Assembly: GCF_027922005.1 (NCBI RefSeq)
Contig: NZ_BSEV01000001.1
Span: 459,638-523,637, forward strand
Direction of reading: 5' to 3'
Origin: Streptosporangium carneum
GTDB lineage: Bacteria; Actinomycetota; Actinomycetes; Streptosporangiales; Streptosporangiaceae
DNA: 64,000 bases
The notes under the pieces are model-generated. The model was given only the letters and a program-made list of their open reading frames with translations, ran no database searches and was not told the DNA's origin. The position numbers and the translations under genes were made by a program. Positions 47,450 to 55,962 of this stretch are shown piece by piece (position 1 is the first letter of the stretch; every line of letters starts with the position of its first letter).

Positions 47450-48376
47450 ATGCGTGCTGTTGTCCAGAACTCCTTCGGCGGTCCCGAGGTCCTGGAGGTC
47501 GTCGATGTCGACCGCCCCGAGCTCCTCAGTGGTGAGGTGCTCATCCGGGTCCGGGCGAGTGGCGTGAACCCCGTGGACGTCGCCGTCAGGTCGGGGGTCT
47601 ATCCGTTGCTGGGTGAGCCCGGTTTCGGGGTGGGGTGGGATGTCTCCGGCGTCGTGGAGGAGGTCAGTCCGGGGGCTCGGTTCAAGGTGGGCGACGAGGT
47701 CTTCGGAATGCCCTTCTTCCCACGTGCCGCGACCGGATACGCCGAGTACGTCGCCGCCCCCTCACGGCAGGTCGCTCGTAAGCCCGCCTCGCTCGACCAT
47801 GTGGAGGCCGCCGCCGTGCCGCTGGCCGCGCTGACGGCCTGGCAGGGGCTGGTGGACGCGGCGCGGGTGAAGGCCGGCGACCGGGTGCTGATCAACCGCG
47901 CCGCCGGAGGAGTCGGGCACTTCGCGGTGCAGATCGCCAAGGCGCGCGGGGCGTATGTGATCGCGTCGGCGAGCGAGGCGCGGCACGAGTTCCTGCGGAG
48001 CCTCGGAGCGGACGAGGTGATCGACTACCGGGTCACCGACTTCGAGGACGTAGTAAGTGATCTTGACATCGTCTTCGACTCGAACGCCCAGGGTTCGCGT
48101 TCACTGAGCGTGTTGCGGCGGGGCGGCACGCTGGTGACCATCATGGAGCACTGGAACCGAGAACTGGAGGCCGAGGTCGAGGCGGCCGGGCGGCACTTCG
48201 CGGGGGTTTCGGTCGAGCCTGACTACGCGTCCCTGGAGGCGATCGCCGAGCTGATCGACGCGGGACGGATCCGGCCTCACGTACAGGAGACCTTCCCGCT
48301 CGAAGAAGCGGGCAAGGCCCACGAGCTGGTCGGTTCCGGACAGGTGCAGGGAAAGGTCGTCCTGACCGTAGGGTGA
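47450..48376 (+). CDS. NADP-dependent quinone oxidoreductase-like MDR protein
   Basis: Zinc-free medium-chain dehydrogenase of 308 residues: MRAVVQNSFGGPEVLEVVDV, VRASGVNPVDVAVRSGVYP, GWDVSGVVEEVSPG, then the nucleotide-binding RVLINRAAGGVGHFAVQIAKARGA (AxxGGVG). No structural or catalytic zinc cysteines occur. It reduces quinones or enones with NADPH. ATG 47450 follows GGGAG 7 nt upstream. The AraC gene begins 4 bp after its stop and is probably co-transcribed. Confidence 0.9.
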   Translation: MRAVVQNSFGGPEVLEVVDVDRPELLSGEVLIRVRASGVNPVDVAVRSGVYPLLGEPGFGVGWDVSGVVEEVSPGARFKVGDEVFGMPFFPRAATGYAEYVAAPSRQVARKPASLDHVEAAAVPLAALTAWQGLVDAARVKAGDRVLINRAAGGVGHFAVQIAKARGAYVIASASEARHEFLRSLGADEVIDYRVTDFEDVVSDLDIVFDSNAQGSRSLSVLRRGGTLVTIMEHWNRELEAEVEAAGRHFAGVSVEPDYASLEAIAELIDAGRIRPHVQETFPLEEAGKAHELVGSGQVQGKVVLTVG

Positions 48377-48380
48377 GGGC

Positions 48381-49319
48381 GTGGACATCCTGACCGAGGC
48401 TCTGAGTTCGATGCGGACCGGGCGGCCGACGTCCGTCCGCACCGACGGCCGCGCCCCCTGGGGGCTTCGGCTTCCGGCGGTCGCGGGGGCAGGCTTCCAC
48501 GTGGTGCTGCACGGGACGTGCTGGCTGGTGTCCGTGGAGGACGCTCCCGGCCATGTGAGGCCGATCGCGCTGAGCCCGGGGGACGTGGTCTTCCTGCGCG
48601 ACGGCAGCGGCCACATCCTCGCCGACCACCCGTCCACACCAGCTGAGGTGGAAAGGCCGGAGCAGTTCCACCCGGGGTCGCCGATCGGCACGGTCAGGAC
48701 AGGCGGCGACGGCGCGCTGACCAGCCTGCTGTGCGGCAACTACCACCTGGACCAGGGGCGGCCGCACCCGCTGGTGCGGCAACTGCCCGAGGTGATCCAT
48801 CTGCGGACGGGGCCCGGTCGCCACCCGGAGCTGAGCGCCGCCGTCCAACTGCTCGGCGCGGAGCTGGAGAACCCGCGGATGGGATCGGTCGGCATCGTGC
48901 CCACGCTGATCGATTCGCTGCTGCTCTACATTCTGCGCGCCTGGCTGGAGGCTCAGCCTCCGGCGGAGGCGAAGGGGTGGGCCGCCGCGCTCGGCGACTC
49001 GGCGGTCGCACCGGCGCTGGCGGCCATTCACGAGAACCCGTCGGCCCAGTGGACCGTCGAGTCGCTGGCCGAGCGGGCCGGGCTCTCCCGCGCCGCCTTC
49101 GCCCGGCGGTTCGCGGCGCTGGTGGGGGAACCGCCCATGGCCTATCTGACCCGTTGGCGCATGACGATCGCAGCCCGGCTGCTGCGCGAGTCCGACATCC
49201 CCCTGACCGCGGTCGCGGCCCAGACCGGATACGGCTCGGAGTTCGCCTTCGCGAAAGCCTTCAAACGCGAGTACAGCCTGGCCCCCGGTGGATACCGCCG
49301 CCAGGTCAGGACGGCCTGA
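48381..49319 (+). CDS. AraC-family regulator with cupin sensor
   Basis: Protein of 312 residues. The N-terminal AraC-type cupin (about 1-170) has FHVVLHGTCWLVS, ALSPGDVVFLRDGSGHILAD and SLLCGNYHLD; the C-terminal double helix-turn-helix (about 215-305) is WTVESLAERAGLSRAAFARRFAALVGEPPMAYL, then IPLTAVAAQTGYGSEFAFAKAFKREYSLAPGGYRR. It typically activates an adjacent oxidoreductase, here the gene just upstream in the same transcript. GTG 48381 lies 4 bp after that stop. Confidence 0.9.
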   Translation: MDILTEALSSMRTGRPTSVRTDGRAPWGLRLPAVAGAGFHVVLHGTCWLVSVEDAPGHVRPIALSPGDVVFLRDGSGHILADHPSTPAEVERPEQFHPGSPIGTVRTGGDGALTSLLCGNYHLDQGRPHPLVRQLPEVIHLRTGPGRHPELSAAVQLLGAELENPRMGSVGIVPTLIDSLLLYILRAWLEAQPPAEAKGWAAALGDSAVAPALAAIHENPSAQWTVESLAERAGLSRAAFARRFAALVGEPPMAYLTRWRMTIAARLLRESDIPLTAVAAQTGYGSEFAFAKAFKREYSLAPGGYRRQVRTA

Positions 49320-49644
49320 CGGCGGAACGGTCCCCGGTGGGTGAGATCGTGCGGCGACATGGCGCACCGGCCGCCGGCGGTCCCCACCGCGTTACACGGG
49401 GGCGCTCGACACGCGATGCGATCCCCGGGCGGTTCCGTGGAGATCGCGCGGGAAATGTCGTAGCGGGACGCTAACTTCGTCATGTGTCGAGCCAAGCGAT
49501 CACCGCCCGTGAGTCGGTCAAGCAGGTCGGGCGCCCTGCCCACTGACCCCCCGCATCACGCTGACGCCGCAGACGTGGCGTTCATCGGTCCCGGACCGGG
49601 GTCATGGGTCACTCTTCATAACTTCAACGACAAAGGGCAGCGAA
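49320..49644. other. 325-bp region without a supported gene
   Basis: Carries the promoter region of the DHFR-like gene near its AT-richer right end (49610-49640). No coding sequence or repeat was recognised. Confidence 0.4.
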
Positions 49645-50190
49645 ATGGGCAAAATCATCTCGAACTTCTTCATCTCTCTGGACGGCGTGGTCGAGTCGCC
49701 GGACCAGTGGCACTTCTCGTACTTCGACGAGGAGATGGGCGCCGCGATCGGGGCGGGCATGCAGATCGCGGGGGCGTTCCTGATGGGCCGCAAGCTGTAC
49801 GAGGAGTGGTCGGCCTACTGGCCGACGACGGGCGTGGACCAGGAGTTCGGCGAGTTCATCAACAACATCCCCAAGTACGTCGTGTCGAACACCCTGGAGA
49901 AGGCGGAGTGGAACAACACCACCGTCGTCTCCGGTGACGTGGCGGCCAGGCTGCGCGAGATCAAGGAGCAGACCGACGGCGCCGTCCAGATGTCCGGCTC
50001 CGCGACGACCGTGCGCTGGCTTCTCGCCAACGGGCTCCTCGACGAGCTGAACCTGCTCGTCCACCCGATCGCCGTCGGGCACGGCCGGCGGCTGTTCGAG
50101 GACACCCCGACCTACCCGCTGAAGCTGGTCAAGTCGGAGACGCTCAAGAGCGGCGTGCTCAACCTGAGCTACGTTCCGAACGTCGACTGA
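49645..50190 (+). CDS. dihydrofolate-reductase-like protein (RibD C-terminal family)
   Basis: Protein of 181 residues with the small RibD_C/DHFR-like fold: KIISNFFISLDGVVESPDQWHF, FLMGRKLYEEWSAYWP, KYVVSNTLEKAEW, QMSGSATTVRWLLANGLLDEL and LVHPIAVGHGRRLF. These NADPH-binding proteins are widespread in actinomycetes and mostly uncharacterised. ATG 49645 has AAAGGG about 9 nt upstream. No operon partner. Confidence 0.88.
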   Translation: MGKIISNFFISLDGVVESPDQWHFSYFDEEMGAAIGAGMQIAGAFLMGRKLYEEWSAYWPTTGVDQEFGEFINNIPKYVVSNTLEKAEWNNTTVVSGDVAARLREIKEQTDGAVQMSGSATTVRWLLANGLLDELNLLVHPIAVGHGRRLFEDTPTYPLKLVKSETLKSGVLNLSYVPNVD

Positions 50191-50231
50191 CCGCTGCCCG
50201 CGGGACGCCGCCATGGTTCACGTTCGTCATC

Positions 50232-50507
50232 ATGGCGACGCCCCCTTCACAGCCGCCGAACAGGAGCTGGGTGAAGCCGGGCGTCGCGCCCGGGTCCACC
50301 GTCGCCGAGATCGAGCGGCTGGAGGAGCGTCGTCTCCAGATCCGGGAGGCCGGCCTCGCGGCCGTCTTCCCCGTGGATGAGGAGGCGTCGGAGGGTTCAC
50401 GCCGTGGGGCGGGCCGTCACGGCTTCAGCTTGTCGGCCTCCCGGATGTCGTGGAGGTGGATGAGGACGTCGAAGGAGCGGGCGATCGCGATGTTGGCGGG
50501 CGGATAG
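50232..50507 (+). CDS. doubtful small ORF
   Basis: The first 55 codons (SWVKPGVAPGSTVAEIERL, REAGLAAVFPVDEEA) have protein-like composition. The rest overlaps the 3' end of the esterase gene antisense and is probably not coding. There is no ribosome site and no recognised family. It may be a fragment of a lost gene. Confidence 0.22.
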   Translation: MATPPSQPPNRSWVKPGVAPGSTVAEIERLEERRLQIREAGLAAVFPVDEEASEGSRRGAGRHGFSLSASRMSWRWMRTSKERAIAMLAGG

Positions 50508-51760
50508 GGGTACTGCGTGCCGATGTTGCGCGTGGGCCGGGTGACGCCCAGCCAGGCACGCGCGGCGGCCGGGGCCTTGCGGATGTCGAGGTAGTAGTCC
50601 TGGTAACGGACCTTGTCCAGGGTGTACTCGTTCATGCCGGGCTCGGACGCCCCCACGGAGAACTTCTTCCATTCACCGCCGACAGCGGTGTCCTTCGACA
50701 GGAAGGAGCCCTGGTTGAAGGTGAAGCCGATGGGGAGGTACTTCTTGCCCATCGTGTCGCGCAGGAACGACCCCTGCGTCTTGGGATACAGCTTGGGATC
50801 ACCGGCGACGTAGCCGACGTGGTCGTTCTGCGCCGACAGAAGGACCTTGTGGCCGGTGTGCCGCACCCACCAGGTGACGTTCTGGGCCATCACCTCGTCG
50901 CGGAAGCGCTCGAAGGCGGGCAGCGAGTCCGGGTCGGTGACGTCCACGGTGAAGAACTTGGTGGTCTGGGCGATGGAACGGGCGTTCTGCTCGGCCCATT
51001 CGAACGCCTCTCCGCCGGCGCCCTTCTGACTGCTGATCAGTTCCAGGGCCTGCTGCGCCTTGGCGGCGAGCTGCCGGCGTTCCGCGAGCGGCTTGCCCAG
51101 ATAGGCGAAGGCGTCGTCGATCGGGCGCAGGCCGGTGTAGAGCTCGTTGAGCCGCGGCAGCGACTCCGGGTGGGTCCGCTTCACGTAGTCGGTCACCCGG
51201 CCGAAGAACTCGTCGCTCAGGGTGGGGGCGCCGAGGTCGTCGCCCATGAAGTGGACGGTGCGGCCGGGGTGGCGGCGGTTGTAGTCGCGCATCCACTCGA
51301 TGAGGCTCAAGAACTCCTCGCGGTCCCACGGGGAGTTGGCCAGCGCCTCCTTGGCGATCTTACGGGCGTCGCCCTTGCCGGTCTGCAGGTAGTCGTCGAT
51401 CTGGAGTCCCGCCGACCAGCTCATCTCCAGGGCGAAGGTGGTGAAGCCCTTCTCCTCGACGAGGTAGCGGAAGACCCGCTCCTTCATGGCGAAGAACTCG
51501 TGCGAGCCGTGGGTGGCCTCGCCGAGGCCGACCACCCTGGCGTCGCCGATCATCGCGCCCAGAGCTCGCAGGTCGGCCGTGTTCCCCCCGGGTTCGGTCG
51601 AGCGCAGCGGGCGGGCCGTCTGCTCCAGTGCGAAGATCGGGCTCTGCTTCTCACCGGCCGTAGCGGCCACGGCCCCCACGGGGGCGAGGACCGCCCCCAT
51701 CACGATCACCGCCGCCCCCAGCAGTCTCCTCCGGCCGACGCGCTTCCGGTCCCTAGCCAC
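50417..51760 (-). CDS. erythromycin-esterase-family secreted protein
   Basis: Protein of 447 residues. A signal peptide with twin arginines and a hydrophobic stretch (about 1-38; GRRRLLGAAVIVMGAVLAPV) precedes the Ere-like domain, whose signature GLGEATHGSHEFFAMKERVFRYL holds the conserved E and H. ALEMSWSAGLQIDDYL, VHFMGDDLGA and SAQNDHVGYV follow in family order. Family members hydrolyse macrolide lactones or related esters, but many have no known substrate. GTG 51760 follows AAGGGG by 7 nt; ATG 51811 is in frame but lacks a site. Monocistronic. Confidence 0.87.
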   Translation of the reverse strand: MARDRKRVGRRRLLGAAVIVMGAVLAPVGAVAATAGEKQSPIFALEQTARPLRSTEPGGNTADLRALGAMIGDARVVGLGEATHGSHEFFAMKERVFRYLVEEKGFTTFALEMSWSAGLQIDDYLQTGKGDARKIAKEALANSPWDREEFLSLIEWMRDYNRRHPGRTVHFMGDDLGAPTLSDEFFGRVTDYVKRTHPESLPRLNELYTGLRPIDDAFAYLGKPLAERRQLAAKAQQALELISSQKGAGGEAFEWAEQNARSIAQTTKFFTVDVTDPDSLPAFERFRDEVMAQNVTWWVRHTGHKVLLSAQNDHVGYVAGDPKLYPKTQGSFLRDTMGKKYLPIGFTFNQGSFLSKDTAVGGEWKKFSVGASEPGMNEYTLDKVRYQDYYLDIRKAPAAARAWLGVTRPTRNIGTQYPYPPANIAIARSFDVLIHLHDIREADKLKP

Positions 51761-52021
51761 GCGGTGTCCCCTTAACGTGCGTATTGCCACTTGAGAAGGA
51801 TCAGACCTCATGGTGTGATCCGTACGCCAACGAGACTACGGATCACGGCAGCACGCCCCCCATGCCGCTGACCAGCGTCTTTCGGGTGAGGCGCGCCGGT
51901 GCGTCAGGGTAGGGCGGGCCCTACCCCGGGTCGCTGCGAGCCGGACGGGCGGCCCGCTCGCAGCTCTCCGTCGGATCGCCGCCCGTGCCGGATGGCTCTG
52001 TCGCGGACCACGGCGTTCTTC

Positions 52022-53062
52022 TCACATGGATTCGTAGCGGGTTTCGCCGAGGCGGTGTACCGCGCGAACACTTCTTTCACCGATGGAGTGCTCAGCCGCC
52101 TTGTCCATACGGTGATCCCTGTCCTCAGGCGCCCAGCAGACCGGCAACCGGTAATTGTCGCCGTCCAACGGGTTCGCGTAGCCCACGCCGACCGTTTCGG
52201 CGGGGTCCCCCTGCTTCTCGCAGATCGAATAGCTGACTTCGTCCCAGTTCGCGCCACGTGTGCAGGGCGTGGAGGCGTCGAAATCCAACCCCCTGGATCC
52301 GGAACAGTTTTTGAGGAGCCTGTCCCAGGCGGAGTCGCATGTCGCGATCCGCAGGAAGACGCCGGTCTTGAGATCTCGCAGACAGTTGACCCTCATGTTC
52401 AGGCCGAATGCGCACTCGTTGGGAGAGAGCCCTTCGACACCGCAGCCGAGATACTTGTCGAGAAGGCCGGAGCAGTTCACCCCGAGTGCGCGGCACGTGC
52501 CGAGGACCTCGAGGTACGTCGGGCAGGACAGGTCATCGCCTCGCGTGTCGCCGCGACATTCGTAGTAGGCGTCCCGCGCCCTCACACAGTCGAAACCGCT
52601 GGCCGGGTCGAAACCGTCCGGACAGCGCAGGAACTCCCTCTCGCCTCCGGCGCACACGTCGTCGGACCGCTTCGGAGTTCCTGTCCGGCACGACACGTAT
52701 GATTCGAACGACGAGGCGCAGTCCTGTCCGCTGTGAAAGGACGACCGTTCTCCGGAAGAGCATTCGACTCGGACGATCAGTGCTTGCTGGCACACCGTGG
52801 ATGAGTCATCCGTCGAAAGCCGCTCCACGCATTCCCGGTAACCAGGGGCTTTCGAACGGCAGTCCAAACCTCTCGGCCCTCGCCCCTTCGGGCAGACGTC
52901 GTCGGCCGCGACATGCGAATCACGGTCACTGTGAATCTCGTGCCATGTCGGCTGCGGCCGCGAGATGCTCGGGGCGGTCGTGGTCGTGGAACAGCCGACC
53001 AGGATGGAAACGGCCGCGAACACGACCAGGAAGACCCGGATTCGCCGCCTCGCTGCGGCCAT
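52022..53062 (-). CDS. cysteine-rich lipoprotein made of CX9C repeats
   Basis: Protein of 346 residues of no family I recognise. A signal peptide ends in the lipobox L-V-G-C24, and a short Ser/Thr/Pro linker follows. Residues 57-267 contain 20 cysteines. Eight pairs are exactly C-x9-C (68/78, 91/101, 115/125, 137/147, 159/169, 180/190, 197/207, 217/227), plus C-x10-C at 57/68 and 242/253. Many pairs have an aromatic or leucine three residues before the second Cys. Spacing and composition suggest disulfide-pinned helices. ATG 53062 follows GGGAGGG closely. It should sit on the outer face of the membrane. Confidence 0.8.
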   Translation of the reverse strand: MAAARRRIRVFLVVFAAVSILVGCSTTTTAPSISRPQPTWHEIHSDRDSHVAADDVCPKGRGPRGLDCRSKAPGYRECVERLSTDDSSTVCQQALIVRVECSSGERSSFHSGQDCASSFESYVSCRTGTPKRSDDVCAGGEREFLRCPDGFDPASGFDCVRARDAYYECRGDTRGDDLSCPTYLEVLGTCRALGVNCSGLLDKYLGCGVEGLSPNECAFGLNMRVNCLRDLKTGVFLRIATCDSAWDRLLKNCSGSRGLDFDASTPCTRGANWDEVSYSICEKQGDPAETVGVGYANPLDGDNYRLPVCWAPEDRDHRMDKAAEHSIGERSVRAVHRLGETRYESM

Positions 53063-53216
53063 TCACCCTCCCGGTCGATTTCGTGTTCGGCGTGCGGGCG
53101 TGGACGGAACGGGCCTGCCATGACGATATATCACGGTGGATCAGTCGCGGCGTCTCGCGTGGAAACGCACCCGGAGTCGAAAGCCGGAAAAGCGCGACGG
53201 GTGAATCGGGCGTCTG

Positions 53217-54398
53217 TCAGGCCCGCGTCTTGATCGCGCTGTGGACCGCCTCGAGGAGGGCGGCGGCTCTTCTGTCCGGCACGCCTTCTCGGATGTGGTT
53301 CATGACGTAGCCGAAGGCGAGGCCGAGCGCCGGGTCGGCGAAGCCGAGCGATCCGCCGTAGCCGGGAAACCCGAAGGCGGTCGGGCTGTACCAGAAGGCG
53401 TCGGGCGTCGGCAGGCCGAAACCGGTGCCGAGCCGGACGGGCACCCGCAGGACGCGGTCGACGCCGCTGACCTGTTCCGCGGTCGCCGCGGCCAGGGTGT
53501 CGGGGGTGAGAACGCGATGCCCGTCGACCTCGCCGATGAGCGCGGCGTAGAAGCGGGCCAGTGCGCGGGCCGTGCAGACGCCGTTGGTCGAAGGCATCTC
53601 GGCGGACTGCTCGTCGGGGTCGTCGTGGTTCAGCATCGGCGTGACGACGCTCATCGACCTCATGGTCAGGGAGGTGGGATCGGCGTAGGCCCTCATCATC
53701 TCGCGCGCGGGCTCGGGAAGGGCGTCCAGGTCGATCCGGGCCAGGGCGTCCAGGTCGAGCGGGGCGGCGACGATCCGGCTGACCCGGTGCCGCTCGGTTT
53801 TCGGCAGTCCGATCCACAGGTCCAGGCCGAGCGGCGCGGCGATCTCTTCGGCGAGGAAGGTGCCGAGGCTGCGGCCGGTCACCCGGCGGACGACTTCTCC
53901 GACCAGCCAGCCGTAGGTGTGCGCGTGATAGCCGTGCTCGGCGCCCGGCTCCCAGGAGGGGCGCTGGGCGGCCAGCGCGGTCGTCATCGGGTGCCAGGCG
54001 ATCGCCTCCGCCGGGGTGATCGGATGGTCGATCGCGGGCAGCCCGGCCTGGTGGGTGAGCAGCCAGCGGACCGGGATGCGGTCCTTTCCGTTCGCCGCGA
54101 ACTCCGGCCAGTACTCGGCGACGGGTGCGTCGAGGTCCAGTTCGCCCCGCTGGGCCAGCAGGTGCGCGCAGGCGGCGGTGATGCCCTTGGTGGTGGAGAA
54201 CACGACCTGCAGGGTGTCGCGCTCCCAACGGCGGCCGGTCCCGGGATCGGCGATTCCGCCCCACAGGTCGACGACTTTCCGGCCGTGCAGGTAGACGCCG
54301 ACGGCGGCCCCCACTTCCTGCCCGCCGGCCAGGTTGGCCGCGAACGCCTCGCGCACTCCTTCGAACCCCGGTGCGGTGGTACCGCTGATTTCGGGCAT
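53217..54398 (-). CDS. serine beta-lactamase-fold hydrolase (class C-like esterase)
   Basis: Protein of 393 residues without a signal peptide. The active-site S-T-T-K is in VVFSTTKGITAACAHLL, the Tyr motif is probably YHAHTYGWLVGEVV (Y-x-W/N type), and the C-terminal part has FGFPGYGGSLGFADP near the usual H/K-T-G position. This is the EstB/LACTB-like esterase branch rather than a resistance enzyme. ATG 54398 follows GGAAGG. The neighbouring helix-turn-helix gene is 42 bp upstream on the same strand. Confidence 0.87.
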   Translation of the reverse strand: MPEISGTTAPGFEGVREAFAANLAGGQEVGAAVGVYLHGRKVVDLWGGIADPGTGRRWERDTLQVVFSTTKGITAACAHLLAQRGELDLDAPVAEYWPEFAANGKDRIPVRWLLTHQAGLPAIDHPITPAEAIAWHPMTTALAAQRPSWEPGAEHGYHAHTYGWLVGEVVRRVTGRSLGTFLAEEIAAPLGLDLWIGLPKTERHRVSRIVAAPLDLDALARIDLDALPEPAREMMRAYADPTSLTMRSMSVVTPMLNHDDPDEQSAEMPSTNGVCTARALARFYAALIGEVDGHRVLTPDTLAAATAEQVSGVDRVLRVPVRLGTGFGLPTPDAFWYSPTAFGFPGYGGSLGFADPALGLAFGYVMNHIREGVPDRRAAALLEAVHSAIKTRA

Positions 54399-54440
54399 GC
54401 GTCATCGCCTTCCGGATGGGTGTTCGTCAACGGGGAAGGG

Positions 54441-54818
54441 CTACCTGCGCCACGTCTCGATGAGCCAGGCGCAGATCTCCGGCTCGGTCATCTCGGGGAA
54501 CTCTTCGGTGAACGTGGCGAGCGCGCGCATCGCCTCGTCTCGGTCCAGGCCACGCACCGTCGCCGCCCTGAGGTACTCCTGACGCGCGGCGGAAGGACGG
54601 CCACCGCCCGCGCCGCGGCCCGGCAGGCCGTCGCGCCACCGCACGATTTCCGCCAGCCGATCAGCCCGCCAGCCTGGAGCTCCGTCGACCTCGACGTCGG
54701 GCTCAGGAAACGGGTGGTTCGAGTCGCTCGGATAGCGGGAGCGCCATTTGTGCACCGCGTGCCGGCTCACCCCCAGCGCCTCGCCGATGCCGAGAACGCC
54801 GAGAAAGTGCTCGGTCAT
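54441..54818 (-). CDS. helix-turn-helix DNA-binding protein
   Basis: Protein of 125 residues. The N-terminal part FLGVLGIGEALGVSRHAVHKWRSRYP is a MerR/excisionase-like single helix-turn-helix, then PFPEPDVEVDGAPGWRADRLAEIVRWRDGLPGR resembles helper sequences of recombination-directionality or small regulatory proteins. A helical C-terminus (EAMRALATFTEEFPEMTEPEICAWLIETWRR) follows. It may regulate the downstream hydrolase. ATG 54818 is used; the ribosome site is weak. Confidence 0.6.
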   Translation of the reverse strand: MTEHFLGVLGIGEALGVSRHAVHKWRSRYPSDSNHPFPEPDVEVDGAPGWRADRLAEIVRWRDGLPGRGAGGGRPSAARQEYLRAATVRGLDRDEAMRALATFTEEFPEMTEPEICAWLIETWRR

Positions 54819-55073
54819 GGCGCACCAACTTGTCTGTCCGGCCTCCTCCGTTGGTCTCATTCCTACCACGCCTGAGCCGGCGTCCCCGCGTCCACAGGAT
54901 GCGTCGAACGTCGTCTCTGTTGGAGACAATATTAGAAGGCGCGACAAAACATCGTCAACAACGAAGACGAGGTTCTCCCCGAAGGTCTCCGGCGCCAGGC
55001 TGGTGGGTGCCTCCGGCACGGGTCGTGGCGTGATCGGTCGTTTCCGTCGCCGAGCTTGGATAGCGTCGAGGTC

Positions 55074-55925
55074 ATGCGGCTTCATGTGGGATGCGCGATG
55101 TGGACGCACGCGCCATGGCAGGGGCGTTTTCTGCCCCACCCGCTTCCTCCCGGGGAACGACTGCGGGCCTACGCGACCTGGTGCAACGCGGTGGAGGGGA
55201 ACACGACGTTCTACGCGACGCCGACGAGGAGCACGGTGGAGTCGTGGGCGCGCCAGACGGATCCCGACTTCCGCTTCGTGGTCAAGCTGCCCAAGCCGAT
55301 CACGCATGAGCGTCGTCTCACCGGCGGTGAGGAGGAGCTTCGGTCGTTCCTGGAGGCGATCGAACCGCTCGGGCTGCGAGCTCACGCCCTCTGGGTGCAG
55401 CTGCCGGGGTCGTTCTCTCCCGCCGACCTCGGCACCCTGGCGGGCTTTCTTCGCCGGCTCCCTCGTTCGTACAGATACGCCGTCGAAGTCCGTCATCGTG
55501 CGTTCTTCGACGACGCGCGATCTGTGCGGCTTCTCGAAAGGGTGCTCGCCGGCGTCGACGCCGAATGGGTCCCGTTCGACACCGTCACCCTCTTCCAGAG
55601 CCCTCCGACCAGCGACGCCGAGCGGGATGCGTGGACGAAGAAGCCGCGCGTGCCGCGTAGGTCGGACGCTCTCACCGACCGGCCGATCATCCGCTATCTC
55701 GGCCGGGACGCCACGGAGCGCACGGTCGAGGGCTGGCGGCACTGGGTCGACACGGTCACGGAGTGGCTCCGCGAAGGTCGTTCGCCGACCGTTTTCATCC
55801 ACACCCCCGACAACGCCGACGCGCTGACGCTCGCCCGTCGTTTTCACGAGGAGGTGCGGACCCGGCTGCCCGGGCTCGAGCCGCTGCCCGAGCCCATGCC
55901 GGCCGAGCCGCTGACCCTGTTCTGA
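55074..55925 (+). CDS. DUF72-family protein
   Basis: Protein of 283 residues with the DUF72 TIM-barrel pattern: LHVGCAMWTHAPWQGRFLP, YATWCNAVEGNTTFYATPTRSTVESWARQTDPDFRFVVKLPKPITHERRL (notably N-T-T-F-Y and K-x-P-x-x-I-T-H), LWVQLPGSFSP and YAVEVRHRAFFDD. The family is universal in bacteria yet has no agreed function. ATG 55074 has GAGG 2-5 nt upstream. It converges with the antiporter gene. Confidence 0.9.
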   Translation: MRLHVGCAMWTHAPWQGRFLPHPLPPGERLRAYATWCNAVEGNTTFYATPTRSTVESWARQTDPDFRFVVKLPKPITHERRLTGGEEELRSFLEAIEPLGLRAHALWVQLPGSFSPADLGTLAGFLRRLPRSYRYAVEVRHRAFFDDARSVRLLERVLAGVDAEWVPFDTVTLFQSPPTSDAERDAWTKKPRVPRRSDALTDRPIIRYLGRDATERTVEGWRHWVDTVTEWLREGRSPTVFIHTPDNADALTLARRFHEEVRTRLPGLEPLPEPMPAEPLTLF

Positions 55926-55962
55926 CCGCGGAGCCCCCGGGTTCCTCACGCCGGGGCGCGGG

